Origin: Kutzneria buriramensis
GTDB taxonomy: Bacteria > Actinomycetota > Actinomycetes > Mycobacteriales > Pseudonocardiaceae
Length of the DNA stretch: 64,000 nt
Reading direction: 5' to 3'
Assembly (NCBI RefSeq): GCF_003387475.1
Contig: NZ_QUNO01000003.1
Span: 310,001-374,000, forward strand
The position numbers were made by a program, and so were the translations under genes. The notes under the pieces are model-generated. The model did not search any database. It worked only from the letters and a program-made list of their open reading frames with translations, and was not told the origin of the DNA. Each line of letters begins with the position of its first letter. Positions within the stretch are counted from its first letter, which is position 1. Positions 1-8,125 of the stretch are shown here, piece by piece.

Positions 1-21
1 GGCGGCAGGTGTGTCAGTCAT
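1..21 (-). CDS. Start of sugar ABC transporter permease (partial)
   Basis: An ATG on the minus strand at 21-19 opens a frame reading MTDTPAA before the window edge. An AAGGGA Shine-Dalgarno-like stretch lies about 10 nt upstream, and the ATG begins 21 nt after the stop of the ATPase gene. In XylFGH-type operons the permease commonly follows the ATPase, so this is probably the first few codons of a xylH-like membrane permease. Only seven codons are visible, so the product is inferred from context alone. Confidence 0.4.
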
Positions 22-41
22 TGGAAGCGATCCCTTGCAGT

Positions 42-815
42 TCAGACCGTGGCGACTTCGGGCTTGGCCAGGCCGATGTCGCCGGACCGGCCGGCGGTGA
101 TCAGCTCGACGACCTGGGTGTTGGTCAGGTCCTTGGTCGGCAGCTGGGCGACCATGCGGCCCAGGTAGAGGGTCGAGATGGTGTCCGCGACCTCGAAGAC
201 GTCGTTCATGTTGTGGCTGATCAGCACTACGCCGAGGCCCTGGTCGGCCAGCCGGCGCACCAGGTCGAGCACCTGGCGGGTCTGGGCCACGCCCAGCGCG
301 GCGGTCGGCTCGTCGAGCAGCACGACCTTGCTGTTCCACAGCACGGCCTTGGCGATGGCGACGGTCTGCCGCTGGCCGCCGGACAGCGACGCGACGAGCG
401 TGCGCACCGACTTGACCGTGCGGACCGACAGCGACGCCAGCGTCTCGCGGGCGGCCTGCTCCATGTCCGACTCGTCGAGCAGGCCGTAGTTGCCGCGCTC
501 GCGGCCCAGGAACATGTTCTGGACGATGTCGAGGTTGTCGCACAGCGCGAGGTCCTGGTAGACGACCTCGATGCCCAGCGCGGCGGCCTCGCTCGGGCCG
601 TTGATGTGCACCGGCTCGCCGTTGAAGAGAACCTCGCCGGAGTCGATGCCGTGGATGCCCGCGATGCACTTGACCACCGTGGACTTGCCGGCGCCGTTGT
701 CGCCGACGAGCGCGGTCACCTCGCCGGGCCGGACCACGAGGTCCACGTCGTGCAGGACGTGGACGGGCCCGAAGCTCTTGTTGATCCCGCGCAGTTCGAG
801 GATCGGCTCGGTCAT
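42..815 (-). CDS. xylG: Sugar (xylose-type) ABC transporter ATP-binding protein
   Basis: A 257-residue ABC ATPase that energises sugar uptake on the cytoplasmic side of the membrane. Visible motifs are Walker A GDNGAGKST (about residue 39), the signature LSGGQ (about 145), Walker B VVLLDEPTAAL, and the switch histidine in LISHNMND. Enterobacterial XylG and RbsA have two fused ABC domains of about 500 residues; this one has a single domain, as is common in actinobacteria. It lies 135 bp downstream of the xylF-like binding-protein gene and just upstream of the probable permease, so it belongs to one transport operon. Xylose specificity is inferred from the binding protein, not from this sequence. 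Confidence 0.9.
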   Translation of the reverse strand: MTEPILELRGINKSFGPVHVLHDVDLVVRPGEVTALVGDNGAGKSTVVKCIAGIHGIDSGEVLFNGEPVHINGPSEAAALGIEVVYQDLALCDNLDIVQNMFLGRERGNYGLLDESDMEQAARETLASLSVRTVKSVRTLVASLSGGQRQTVAIAKAVLWNSKVVLLDEPTAALGVAQTRQVLDLVRRLADQGLGVVLISHNMNDVFEVADTISTLYLGRMVAQLPTKDLTNTQVVELITAGRSGDIGLAKPEVATV

Positions 816-950
816 GGGGATGTACTCCAGACTGTCACTGCCCGTCCCGTCGGCGGCGGGGGTTGTCGGGCATGGGAAGCCGCCGCGGCCGGCCCGGGTC
901 GGGGGTCCGGGTCGGTCGCGGCGGCGGCCTTCGGAAGCGCCGTCAGGCGA

Positions 951-2072
951 TCAGTTGATGCCAGCGGCCGCGCAGAGCGGAGCCACGTCGCCGGTGCAGA
1001 CGTCGGCCTTGGCGACCGCGCCGGCCGAGATGACGTCCTTGACCTTGTCCTTGGTGATGGACTGCGGGTCGAGCAGCAGGGACGAGACCTCACGCTTGGT
1101 CTTCGGGTCCGTGACCTTCTGCGTGGCGATCTTGTCGGCGTCGGACTTGCTGTTCTTCAGCAGCGCGGTGGCGAGCTTCGCGGCGGCGTCCGCCTCCTGC
1201 TCGATCGGCTTGAACACGGTCATGTACTGGTCGCCGCGCAGGATGGCCTTGAGGCCGTCGGCGGTGGCGTCCTGGCCGGTGACCGGGACCTTGCCGTTGA
1301 GGCCGTTCTTCTTCAGCACGGCGATGACCGCGCCGGCCAGGCCGTCGTTGGCCGCGAGCACGCCGTCGACCTTGCCGCCGTTGGCGGTCAGGAAGTTCTC
1401 GAAGTTGGTGCCACCGGTCTGGTTGTCCCACTTGTCGGTGTACTGGGACTTGACGAGCTTCAGCGTGCCGGCGTCGTACAGCGGCTTCAGCACCTGCTGC
1501 TGGCCCTGGTAGAAGAGCAGCGCGTTGTTGTCGGTCGCCGCGCCCTCGATCTCGATGACCTGCGCGCCCTGCTTGCCCTTGAGCGAGTCCGCGAGGGCCT
1601 GGCCCTGGAGGGTGCCGACCTTCACGTTGTCGAACGAGACGTAGTAGTCGGCGCTGCCGCCCGCGTTGAGGCGGTCGTAGTCGATGACCGGGACGCCGGC
1701 GGCGGCGGCCTTCTTCTCCACCGCGGCACCCACGTCACCGGTGGTGGAGGCCAGGATCAGCACCTTGACGCCCTGGCTGAGCATCGAGTCGGCCAGCTGC
1801 GAGACCTTCTGGTCGTCACCCTGCGCGTTCTGGATGATCGGGTCGAAGCCCTGGTCCTTGAGCTTCTTCTCCAGCAGCGGGTGGTCGAAGCCCTCCCAGC
1901 GGGCGGAGGTGGTGGTCTCCGGCAGGATCACGCCGACCTTCGCGCCGTTGCCGGCCGAGTTGCTGCTCGACGAGCCGCCGGAGCCGCTGTTCGAGCTGTT
2001 GGCTCCACACGCGGTGACCGCCAGTGCGAGCCCGGTGCTCGCGGCGAGCACGGCGAGAGTTCTGCTGCGCAT
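951..2072 (-). CDS. xylF: Sugar-binding lipoprotein, XylF-like
   Basis: A 373-residue extracytoplasmic solute-binding protein of the ABC periplasmic-binding type. It opens with a positively charged start, a hydrophobic stretch and the lipobox LAVTAC, so it should be a membrane-anchored lipoprotein. The segment YDRLNAGGSADYYVSFDN is a hallmark of XylF-type D-xylose-binding proteins, and the late ANDG and TGQDA segments match the hinge and ligand region of the family. The start was set at the ATG at 2072 because it is preceded by GAAGGGA and gives a normal signal peptide; an in-frame upstream ATG would add an implausible 51 residues. It is the first gene of the transporter operon. Confidence 0.9.
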   Translation of the reverse strand: MRSRTLAVLAASTGLALAVTACGANSSNSGSGGSSSSNSAGNGAKVGVILPETTTSARWEGFDHPLLEKKLKDQGFDPIIQNAQGDDQKVSQLADSMLSQGVKVLILASTTGDVGAAVEKKAAAAGVPVIDYDRLNAGGSADYYVSFDNVKVGTLQGQALADSLKGKQGAQVIEIEGAATDNNALLFYQGQQQVLKPLYDAGTLKLVKSQYTDKWDNQTGGTNFENFLTANGGKVDGVLAANDGLAGAVIAVLKKNGLNGKVPVTGQDATADGLKAILRGDQYMTVFKPIEQEADAAAKLATALLKNSKSDADKIATQKVTDPKTKREVSSLLLDPQSITKDKVKDVISAGAVAKADVCTGDVAPLCAAAGIN

Positions 2073-2443
2073 CCGGCTGTTCCCTTCATCGTGGCGCGGG
2101 TCACTCCAAGAGCCCGCGAAAATGTTGTGGCGCAGAACATATGCCCCCGGGACCCCCGCCGGAAGGTGACTGAAGCGATTAAGTTCGGTTCTGGCGACAC
2201 GATGCGGCAACGACCCGGTAACCACAAGGACGCCGCTACACCGAACAGCCGCCTGTCAACTACGCGTTGTGACTAAATCGGAGTGAACTCCGCCGCACGG
2301 TCAGCACCGTTGGCCGCAGGGCCTGCGGCGAAAGGTTCACGGCCGCGATCACGGACAGGTATGAGAGCGCTACCAAGCGCCCCTGCGACCATACGGGTGC
2401 GTGCACTGGACCACACGCACGCGTGTCGGTTACACGCTCTCGG
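2073..2443. other. Intergenic region upstream of xylF
   Basis: A 371-bp non-coding stretch between the helicase stop and the xylF start, both on the minus strand. It contains a TTGACA-like box on the minus strand (2259-2254) and a LacI-type palindrome (listed separately). I see no convincing hairpin terminator and no small gene. It probably carries the xylF promoter and control sites. Confidence 0.5.
2362..2375. promoter_or_regulatory. LacI-type operator upstream of xylF
   Basis: TGAGAGCGCTACCA is a near-perfect palindrome around AGCGCT and fits the TGnnAGCGCTnnCA pattern of actinobacterial LacI-family sugar repressors of the CebR type. It lies about 290 bp before the xylF start. No LacI gene is in the window, so the regulator would be unlinked. 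Confidence 0.4.
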
Positions 2444-4171
2444 TCACCAGGACCGCAGAGTCGCGATGCGTTCCTCTAGTTGTTCCACCGACGCCATCGC
2501 CGTGGGCGGGCCGCCGCAGTAGGCGCGCAGCTCGCTGTGGATCTTGCCGTGCGGCTTCTTGGTCCGGTGGTGGTGCATCGACACCAGGGTGTTCAGCTCG
2601 CGCCGCAGCTCGGCCAGCCGCTCCTGGGTGGTGCGCGCGCGGGCCGGCTGCTGCGGGGCCGCCGGCTCGGACTCGGCGGCCTTGCGGGCCGACACGTCGG
2701 CCAGCTGCTTGGCCTGCCGCTGCCGCAACAGCTGCCGCACCTGGTCGGGCTCCAGCAGGCCGGGCAGGCCCAGGTAGTCCTGCTCCTCGGCGGTGCCGAC
2801 CGCGGCCGCCGTGCCGAACGAGTTGCCGTCGAAGATCAGCTGGTCCAGCTCGGCGGAGGCGCCCAGCGAGGTGTAGCCCTTCTCCTCCTCGCCGTCCTCG
2901 TCCTTGGTCCGGTTGGCGTCCTTGAGCAGCTCGTCGTCCCAGCCGTCGTTCTCACGGTGCGGCTTGCCCAGCACGTGGTCGCGCTCGGCCTCCAGCTCGC
3001 TGGCCAGCTGGAGCAGCACCGGCACGCTGGGCAGGAACACGCTCGCGGTCTCGCCGGGCCGCCGGGACCGCACGAAGCGGCCGATCGCCTGCGCGAAGAA
3101 CAGCGGGGTGGAGGAGCTCGTCGCGTACACGCCGACGGCCAGCCGCGGCACGTCGACGCCCTCACTGACCATCCGGACCGCCACCAGCCAGCGCGACTGG
3201 CCGGCGGAGTACTCGGCGATCTTGCCGGTGGCCTTGGGGTCGTCGGACAGGACGGTCGTCGGCTCCTCGCCGGTGAGCTGCTTGATGATCGCCGCGTACG
3301 CCTTGGCCGACTCCTGGTCGGAGGCCAGCACCATGGCGCCGGCGTCCGGGATCGACTGGCGCACCTGGTTCAGCCGCTGGTCGGCGGCGCTGATCACGGA
3401 CGGCATCCACTCGCCGGTCGGGTCCAGCGCGGTGCGCCAGGCGCGGGCGGTCTGCTCCTGGGTCAGCGGTTCACCCAGTCGGGCGGTGAATTCCTCGCCG
3501 GCGCCGGTCCGCCAGCTCGCCTCGCCCGAGTAGGCCAGGAACAACACCGGCCGCACCACCCCGTCGCGCAGCGCGTCCGCGTACCCGTACGAGTGATCCG
3601 CGCGGCTGCGCATCTGGCCGGCGCCGTCGGGCTCGTAGTTGACGAACGGGATCGGGCTGTCGTCGCTGCGGAACGGGGTGCCGGTCAGCGCCAGCCGGCG
3701 CACCGCCGGCGTGAAGGCCTCGCGGATCGCGTCGCCCCACGACTTGGCGTCGCCACCGTGGTGCACCTCGTCCAGGATCACCAGCGTCTTGCGGTTCTCC
3801 GTGCGGACGCGGTGCAGCGTGGGGTGGGCGGCGACCTGGGCGTAGGTGACGGCGACGCCGTTGTAGTCGTTGGAGGTCTGGCCGGCGCCGTTGCGGAAGT
3901 TCGAGTCGATCGCGATGCCGGCCTCGGCGGCCGCCTTGGCCCACTGGTGCTTGAGGTGCTCCGTCGGCGTGACGATCGTGACCCGCTCGATCGTGCGGTC
4001 GGCCAGCAGCTCGGCGGCGACCCGCAGGCCGAAGGTGGTCTTGCCGGCGCCGGGGGTGGCGACCGCGAGGAAGTCCTGCGGCTTGGTCGTCAGGTACCGG
4101 GTCAGCGCGCGGCGCTGCCAGGCACGCAGCGGCCGTGCGGCGGTTGTCGTCGGGTTGAGGGTGTCCGTCAA
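2444..4171 (-). CDS. DEAD/DEAH-box (SF2) helicase
   Basis: A 575-residue superfamily 2 helicase-like ATPase. Motif I is TPGAGKTT (about residue 39), motif II is the DEVHH variant of DEAH (about 135), and motif III is LTGTPF; the second RecA domain contains VSEGVDVPRLAVG and the motif VI-like QAIGRFVRSRRPGE. The C-terminus (from about 390) is charged and probably a coiled accessory region. Substrate and pathway are unknown; close homologues are widespread in actinobacteria. The start is a TTG at 4171 with the strong Shine-Dalgarno GGGAGGG about 9 nt upstream. It is divergent from the YihY gene. Confidence 0.85.
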   Translation of the reverse strand: MTDTLNPTTTAARPLRAWQRRALTRYLTTKPQDFLAVATPGAGKTTFGLRVAAELLADRTIERVTIVTPTEHLKHQWAKAAAEAGIAIDSNFRNGAGQTSNDYNGVAVTYAQVAAHPTLHRVRTENRKTLVILDEVHHGGDAKSWGDAIREAFTPAVRRLALTGTPFRSDDSPIPFVNYEPDGAGQMRSRADHSYGYADALRDGVVRPVLFLAYSGEASWRTGAGEEFTARLGEPLTQEQTARAWRTALDPTGEWMPSVISAADQRLNQVRQSIPDAGAMVLASDQESAKAYAAIIKQLTGEEPTTVLSDDPKATGKIAEYSAGQSRWLVAVRMVSEGVDVPRLAVGVYATSSSTPLFFAQAIGRFVRSRRPGETASVFLPSVPVLLQLASELEAERDHVLGKPHRENDGWDDELLKDANRTKDEDGEEEKGYTSLGASAELDQLIFDGNSFGTAAAVGTAEEQDYLGLPGLLEPDQVRQLLRQRQAKQLADVSARKAAESEPAAPQQPARARTTQERLAELRRELNTLVSMHHHRTKKPHGKIHSELRAYCGGPPTAMASVEQLEERIATLRSW

Positions 4172-4370
4172 CGCCGTTCACCCTCCCTAGCTGCGACAAC
4201 CTGCCGATGACGTGCGAATGCCCTCACGGTGGGGTTCCCTGAGGGCTGCCCGCAGCTTACCGAATCGGCTGCGCGCGCACCCGCGGACGCGGTGTGCGGA
4301 TGGCCACGAGGTGACGTTTCGGGGGGCAGTCCAGCCAAAGATCTCCTGATGCCCCATGCTTTGGGGTGCC

Positions 4371-5498
4371 ATGGGTCAGCAGCCTGAGCAGGACACCGGC
4401 GCGGTCGCACCCGTCAAGCGGGGGCCGTGGCGGCTGGTCGTGCGCACGGTCGGCAAGGCCTGGTACGGCGACATCTTCTCGGAGGCCGCCGAGGCCGCGT
4501 TCTGGCAGACGCTGTCGCTGCCGCCGCTGCTGCTGGGTCTGCTCGGGTGCCTGAGCTTCGTCGGCGACTGGTTCGGGCCACAGATTGTGACCGCCGTTCA
4601 GACCAAGATCCTTTCGTTCTGCCACACCATATTCAGTCCGAACGTCGTTGATCAAATCATCGCCCCGACGGTGGTGAGCATTCTCACCGGCGCGCACACC
4701 GAGGTCGCCTCCATCGGCTTCCTGATCTCGCTGTGGGCCGGCTCGTCGGCGATGGCCTCGTTCGTGGACGCGATCACCGCGGCGTACGGGCAGCACGACG
4801 TGCGGCACCCGGTGTGGCAGCGGATCTTCGCGCTGTTCATGTACGTCGTCGGGCTGGTGCTGGCGGTGATCGGGCTGCCGCTGCTGGCGCTGGGGCCGGA
4901 TCTGCTGGCGGCCGTGATGCCCAGCCAGTGGCGGCCGGTGGTGCAGGAGCTGCTCAGCATCTTCTACTACCCGGTCATGGCCGTGCTGCTGGTGCTGGCG
5001 CTGACCACGCTGTACAAGGTGGCGCTGCCGCGGAAGCTGCCGTGGCACCGGGGGCTGCCCGGCGCGGGGCTGGCGATGGTGTTGTTCCTGCTGTCCAGCG
5101 TGGGCCTGCGGCTGTACATCGGGTGGATCACCACCACCGGCTACACCTACGGCGCGCTGGCCACGCCGATCGCGTTCCTGTTGTTCACGTTCTTCCTCGG
5201 CATGGCGATCATCGTCGGCGCGCACTTCAACAGCGCCATCGAGGAGTTCTGGCCGGCGAAGATGACCCGGCGGCAGCGGCGACGATGGCGGCGGCTGGAG
5301 CTGGAGCGCGCCGCCGTGCAGATCCGCGCCGGCGAGCAGGCCAAGGCCTGGCTGGCGGCCCAGCCGGAGGCCCAGGAGCTGGAGTCGAAGATCAACGGCT
5401 CAGATGGGACCACCGGGAAGTGGCAGGCCCCGTCGCCCGCCGACGTCAACGACACCGAGCAGCTCCAGCGCCCCTCACCGGAGCGCCAGAGCAAGTAG
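4371..5498 (+). CDS. YihY/BrkB-family inner membrane protein
   Basis: About 375 residues with six or so hydrophobic segments and a charged, arginine-rich C-terminal tail. The N-terminal segment AEAAFWQTLSLPPLLLGLLG matches the conserved first-helix pattern of the YihY/virulence factor BrkB family, once misannotated as ribonuclease BN. Function is not established; members are polytopic membrane proteins. The ATG at 4371 is chosen over one at 4356 because GGGG lies just upstream, but either is possible. It ends before a large palindromic hairpin that probably terminates it. Confidence 0.8.
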   Translation: MGQQPEQDTGAVAPVKRGPWRLVVRTVGKAWYGDIFSEAAEAAFWQTLSLPPLLLGLLGCLSFVGDWFGPQIVTAVQTKILSFCHTIFSPNVVDQIIAPTVVSILTGAHTEVASIGFLISLWAGSSAMASFVDAITAAYGQHDVRHPVWQRIFALFMYVVGLVLAVIGLPLLALGPDLLAAVMPSQWRPVVQELLSIFYYPVMAVLLVLALTTLYKVALPRKLPWHRGLPGAGLAMVLFLLSSVGLRLYIGWITTTGYTYGALATPIAFLLFTFFLGMAIIVGAHFNSAIEEFWPAKMTRRQRRRWRRLELERAAVQIRAGEQAKAWLAAQPEAQELESKINGSDGTTGKWQAPSPADVNDTEQLQRPSPERQSK

Positions 5499-5517
5499 CC
5501 GCCGACTGTGGCCCCAA

Positions 5518-5580
5518 CCAATGCAGGGAAGGACGCCTTACCTGCATTGGGCGAGGGTAAGGCGTCCTTCCCTGCATTGG
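5518..5580. terminator. 25-bp perfect inverted repeat, bidirectional terminator-like
   Basis: Arms 5518-5542 and 5556-5580 are perfect inverted copies (core AGGGAAGGACGCCTTACC) around a 13-nt spacer. The element sits between the convergent YihY and DUF3039 genes, 19 bp after one stop and 23 bp after the other, so it can terminate both. The length and perfection of the arms are unusual for a simple terminator; it could also be a mobile palindromic repeat. Confidence 0.7.
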
Positions 5581-5603
5581 GGGGGCGAGGGAAGGCGGGG
5601 GGG

Positions 5604-5837
5604 TTACTGGGGCATTGCCTCGAAGATGCGCTTGCACTCGGGGCAGACCGGGGAGCCGGGCTTCGGGGACTTCGTGACCGGGAACACCTCGCCGCACAGC
5701 GCGACCACGTGCGTGCCCATCACGGCGCTCTCGGCGATCTTGTCCTTGCGCACGTAGTGGAACATCTTCGGCGTGTCGTCGCCGGTGGTGTCGGTGCCCT
5801 CGGGCCGGGTGTCGGTGTCGGGCAGCGTCTGGGTCAT
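5604..5837 (-). CDS. DUF3039 family protein
   Basis: A 77-residue protein with an acidic, disordered N-terminus and a compact C-terminal part holding MFHYVRKDKI, VVALCGEVFPV and CPECKRIFEAMP. The spaced cysteines (one in ALCGE, then CPEC) look like a small zinc-binding site. This is the layout of DUF3039, a small actinobacterial family of unknown function. It is divergent from psuG with 54 bp between the starts. An in-frame GTG three codons upstream is an alternative start. Confidence 0.8.
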   Translation of the reverse strand: MTQTLPDTDTRPEGTDTTGDDTPKMFHYVRKDKIAESAVMGTHVVALCGEVFPVTKSPKPGSPVCPECKRIFEAMPQ

Positions 5838-5891
5838 CGGGCTCACTCGTTCATGATGCCTGATACACGCAGGACGCAGGAACGGGAGACG

Positions 5892-6821
5892 ATGGGTACA
5901 CAACCGCAGGTCAGCGACCCACAGGTAAGTCCGGAGGTGGCCGCTGCGATCGCCGAGGGCCGGGCCGTGGTGGCGCTGGAGAGCACGATCCTGGCCCACG
6001 GGCTGCCGCCGGGCCGCAACCGCGAGGTCGCGGCCCGGGTGGAGCAGGTGGTCCGGGACGCCGGGGCGGTGCCGGCGACGATCGCGGTGCTGGACGGACG
6101 GCCGGTCGTGGGCCTGGACGACCGGCAGCTGGACCGGGTGTGCGACCCGGCGGCCGGCCTGGTGAAGCTGTCGCGGCGGGATCTGGGGCCGGCGATCGCG
6201 CTGGGCCGGGACGGGGCGACGACGGTGGCGGGCACGGCCTCGATCGCGGCGCGGGCCGGCGTGGGGGTGTTCGCGACGGGCGGCCTGGGCGGCGTGCACC
6301 GGGGGGCGGCGGACAGCTGGGACGTGTCGGCGGACCTGGGCGTCCTGGCGGAGACGCCGGTGCTGGTGGTGTGCTCGGGCGTGAAGTCGGTGCTGGACAT
6401 CGGCGCGACGCTGGAGCTGCTGGAGACGAGCTCGGTGCCGGTGCTGGGCTACCGCACGGACCGGTTCCCGGCGTTCTACCTGCGGGAATCGGAGTTCGAC
6501 GTGCCGTGGCGGGTGGACGACCCGAAGCAGGCGGCCGCGGCGGTGGCGGCGCACCGGGCGTACGCGCCGGGCCAGGCGGGGGTGCTGCTGGCCAATCCGG
6601 TGCCGGTGGAGTTCGAGATGGACCGGGAGCTGCACGACCGGCTACTGGCCGACGGCCTGCGGCTGCTGGCGGAGCGTGACGTGCGGGGCAAGGACGTGAC
6701 ACCGGTGCTGCTGGAGCACTTCCACGCGGCCAGCGGCGGGGTGAGCCTGGACACCAACGAGCAGCTGGTGCTGTCGAACGCGAAGCTGGCGGCGGAAGTC
6801 GCCGTGGAGCTGACGCGATGA
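5892..6821 (+). CDS. psuG: Pseudouridine-5'-phosphate glycosidase
   Basis: A 309-residue enzyme that cleaves the C-C glycosidic bond of pseudouridine 5'-phosphate to uracil and ribose 5-phosphate. Family signatures are VVALESTILAHGLPPGRN near the N-terminus and FATGGLGGVHRGA in the middle, followed by SGVKSVLDIGATLE. The ATG at 5892 has GGGAGA upstream; the frame stays open further 5' but without a ribosome site. The stop overlaps the start of the kinase gene by 4 nt (ATGA), so the two are translationally coupled. Confidence 0.93.
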   Translation: MGTQPQVSDPQVSPEVAAAIAEGRAVVALESTILAHGLPPGRNREVAARVEQVVRDAGAVPATIAVLDGRPVVGLDDRQLDRVCDPAAGLVKLSRRDLGPAIALGRDGATTVAGTASIAARAGVGVFATGGLGGVHRGAADSWDVSADLGVLAETPVLVVCSGVKSVLDIGATLELLETSSVPVLGYRTDRFPAFYLRESEFDVPWRVDDPKQAAAAVAAHRAYAPGQAGVLLANPVPVEFEMDRELHDRLLADGLRLLAERDVRGKDVTPVLLEHFHAASGGVSLDTNEQLVLSNAKLAAEVAVELTR

Positions 6822-7696
6822 CGGTCATCGTGGTGGGCGACGCCGCGATGGACGTCGTCGCCCGGCACCACTCCCCGATCGTGTCGGCCGGCGACTCGCG
6901 GGCGGACATCGCGCTGGCGGTCGGCGGTGCGGGGGCGAACACGGCGGCGTGGCTGGCGGCGTGCGGCGTCGACACGGTCCTGGTCGGGCGGGTCGGCGAC
7001 GACATGGCGGGCCGGCAGGTGCGGGCGGAGCTGACGGCGGCCGGCGTGCGGTGCGCGCTGGCGATCGACCCGGCGGCGCCGACGTGCTGCGTGGTCGTGC
7101 TGGTCGACGGCGATGGACAGCGCAGCATGCTGGCGGACCGGGGCGCGAACGCGCGACTGGCGGGCGCGGATTTGACCGTGAACCTGCTGGAGACGGCCAG
7201 TCATCTCCACCTGTCCGGCTACGTGCTGCTGGATCCGGTGTCGCGGGACGCGGGGCTGGAGATGCTGGCGGCGGCGCGCGGGGCGGGGCTGACGACGTCG
7301 GTGGACCCGCAGGCGGCTCTGCACATCACGGCGCAGGGGGCGGCGACGTTCCTGGCCATGGTCAAAGGTGTGGACCTGTTGCTGCCGAACGCCGACGAGC
7401 TGGCGGCGCTGACCGGGTCGCGGGATCCGGCGTCCGCGGCGGGGCTGCTGGACGCCGTCGGCGCGGTCGCGGTGACGACGGGCCCGGACGGCGCGAGCTG
7501 GATCGACCGGGTCGGCCGCTGGGACGTGCCGGCGGTGGCGGCGGAGTGCGTGGACTCGACCGGCGCCGGCGACGCGTTCGACGCCGGCCTGCTGGCGGCG
7601 TGGCTGAGCGGCAAGCCGCCCCTGGACGTGCTTCGAGCCGGCGTCGCCGCCGGCTCGAAGGCCGTGTCCCACGTCGGGGCGCAACCCCAGGGGTAA
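6818..7696 (+). CDS. psuK: PfkB-family kinase, probable pseudouridine kinase
   Basis: A 292-residue ribokinase-like sugar/nucleoside kinase. The N-terminal GGAGANTAAWLA and C-terminal DSTGAGDAFDAG are the two PfkB signatures, the latter holding the catalytic aspartate and anion hole. It overlaps psuG by 4 nt. In pseudouridine degradation the kinase makes pseudouridine 5'-phosphate for PsuG, so this assignment rests on context; by sequence alone it could act on another nucleoside or sugar. Its end is convergent with the DUF3099 gene, 11 bp away. Confidence 0.8.
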   Translation: MTVIVVGDAAMDVVARHHSPIVSAGDSRADIALAVGGAGANTAAWLAACGVDTVLVGRVGDDMAGRQVRAELTAAGVRCALAIDPAAPTCCVVVLVDGDGQRSMLADRGANARLAGADLTVNLLETASHLHLSGYVLLDPVSRDAGLEMLAAARGAGLTTSVDPQAALHITAQGAATFLAMVKGVDLLLPNADELAALTGSRDPASAAGLLDAVGAVAVTTGPDGASWIDRVGRWDVPAVAAECVDSTGAGDAFDAGLLAAWLSGKPPLDVLRAGVAAGSKAVSHVGAQPQG

Positions 7697-7707
7697 TCGG
7701 CCCAGTT

Positions 7708-8067
7708 CTAGCCTTCGATGGCTCGCGGCGGCTCGGGGTCGTCCGGCGGGGCCTGGTCCGGCGACACCTCGCGGGCCAGCGCCCGGCGGGCGGCCTTCTC
7801 CGCGTTGTAGCGGTTGATCTCCTCCGCCTTGCGTGGCGGCCGGTCGTTGGCGATCAGCACGGCCACCCACGGCAGCGGGATCGACAGCACCAGGAAGAAC
7901 AGCGCCAGCCACCACACGTTGATGAAGACCACCGCCAGCACCAGGCACGGCACCCGCATCAGCATCATGACCGTGTACTTGCGCCTGCGGGCCCGGGACT
8001 CCTCGGCGTACGAGGGCTGGGCCGCCGTGATCAGAACCGGTGTGTCGTCCCGGTCAGAGCCCTTCAC
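7708..8067 (-). CDS. DUF3099 small membrane protein
   Basis: A 119-residue protein with two predicted membrane helices (about residues 35-52 and 54-72) flanked by basic residues and a proline/acid-rich cytoplasmic tail. The N-terminal ITAAQPSYAEESRARRRKY is the conserved DUF3099 start. Function is unknown. The start is a GTG at 8067 with the strong site GGAGGTGG just upstream. It is divergent from the methyltransferase gene, 58 bp away. Confidence 0.8.
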   Translation of the reverse strand: MKGSDRDDTPVLITAAQPSYAEESRARRRKYTVMMLMRVPCLVLAVVFINVWWLALFFLVLSIPLPWVAVLIANDRPPRKAEEINRYNAEKAARRALAREVSPDQAPPDDPEPPRAIEG

Positions 8068-8125
8068 GACACCACCTCCTCCCGTAGATGCTAGACGCCG
8101 TCAAGGGCGTGCAAACATTCCGGTC

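Noticed and set aside
9-2276. Plus-strand 755-codon frame opposite xylF and xylG
   Set aside because: Mirror frame of two recognisable transporter genes; composition is biased and start and end cut through known domains.
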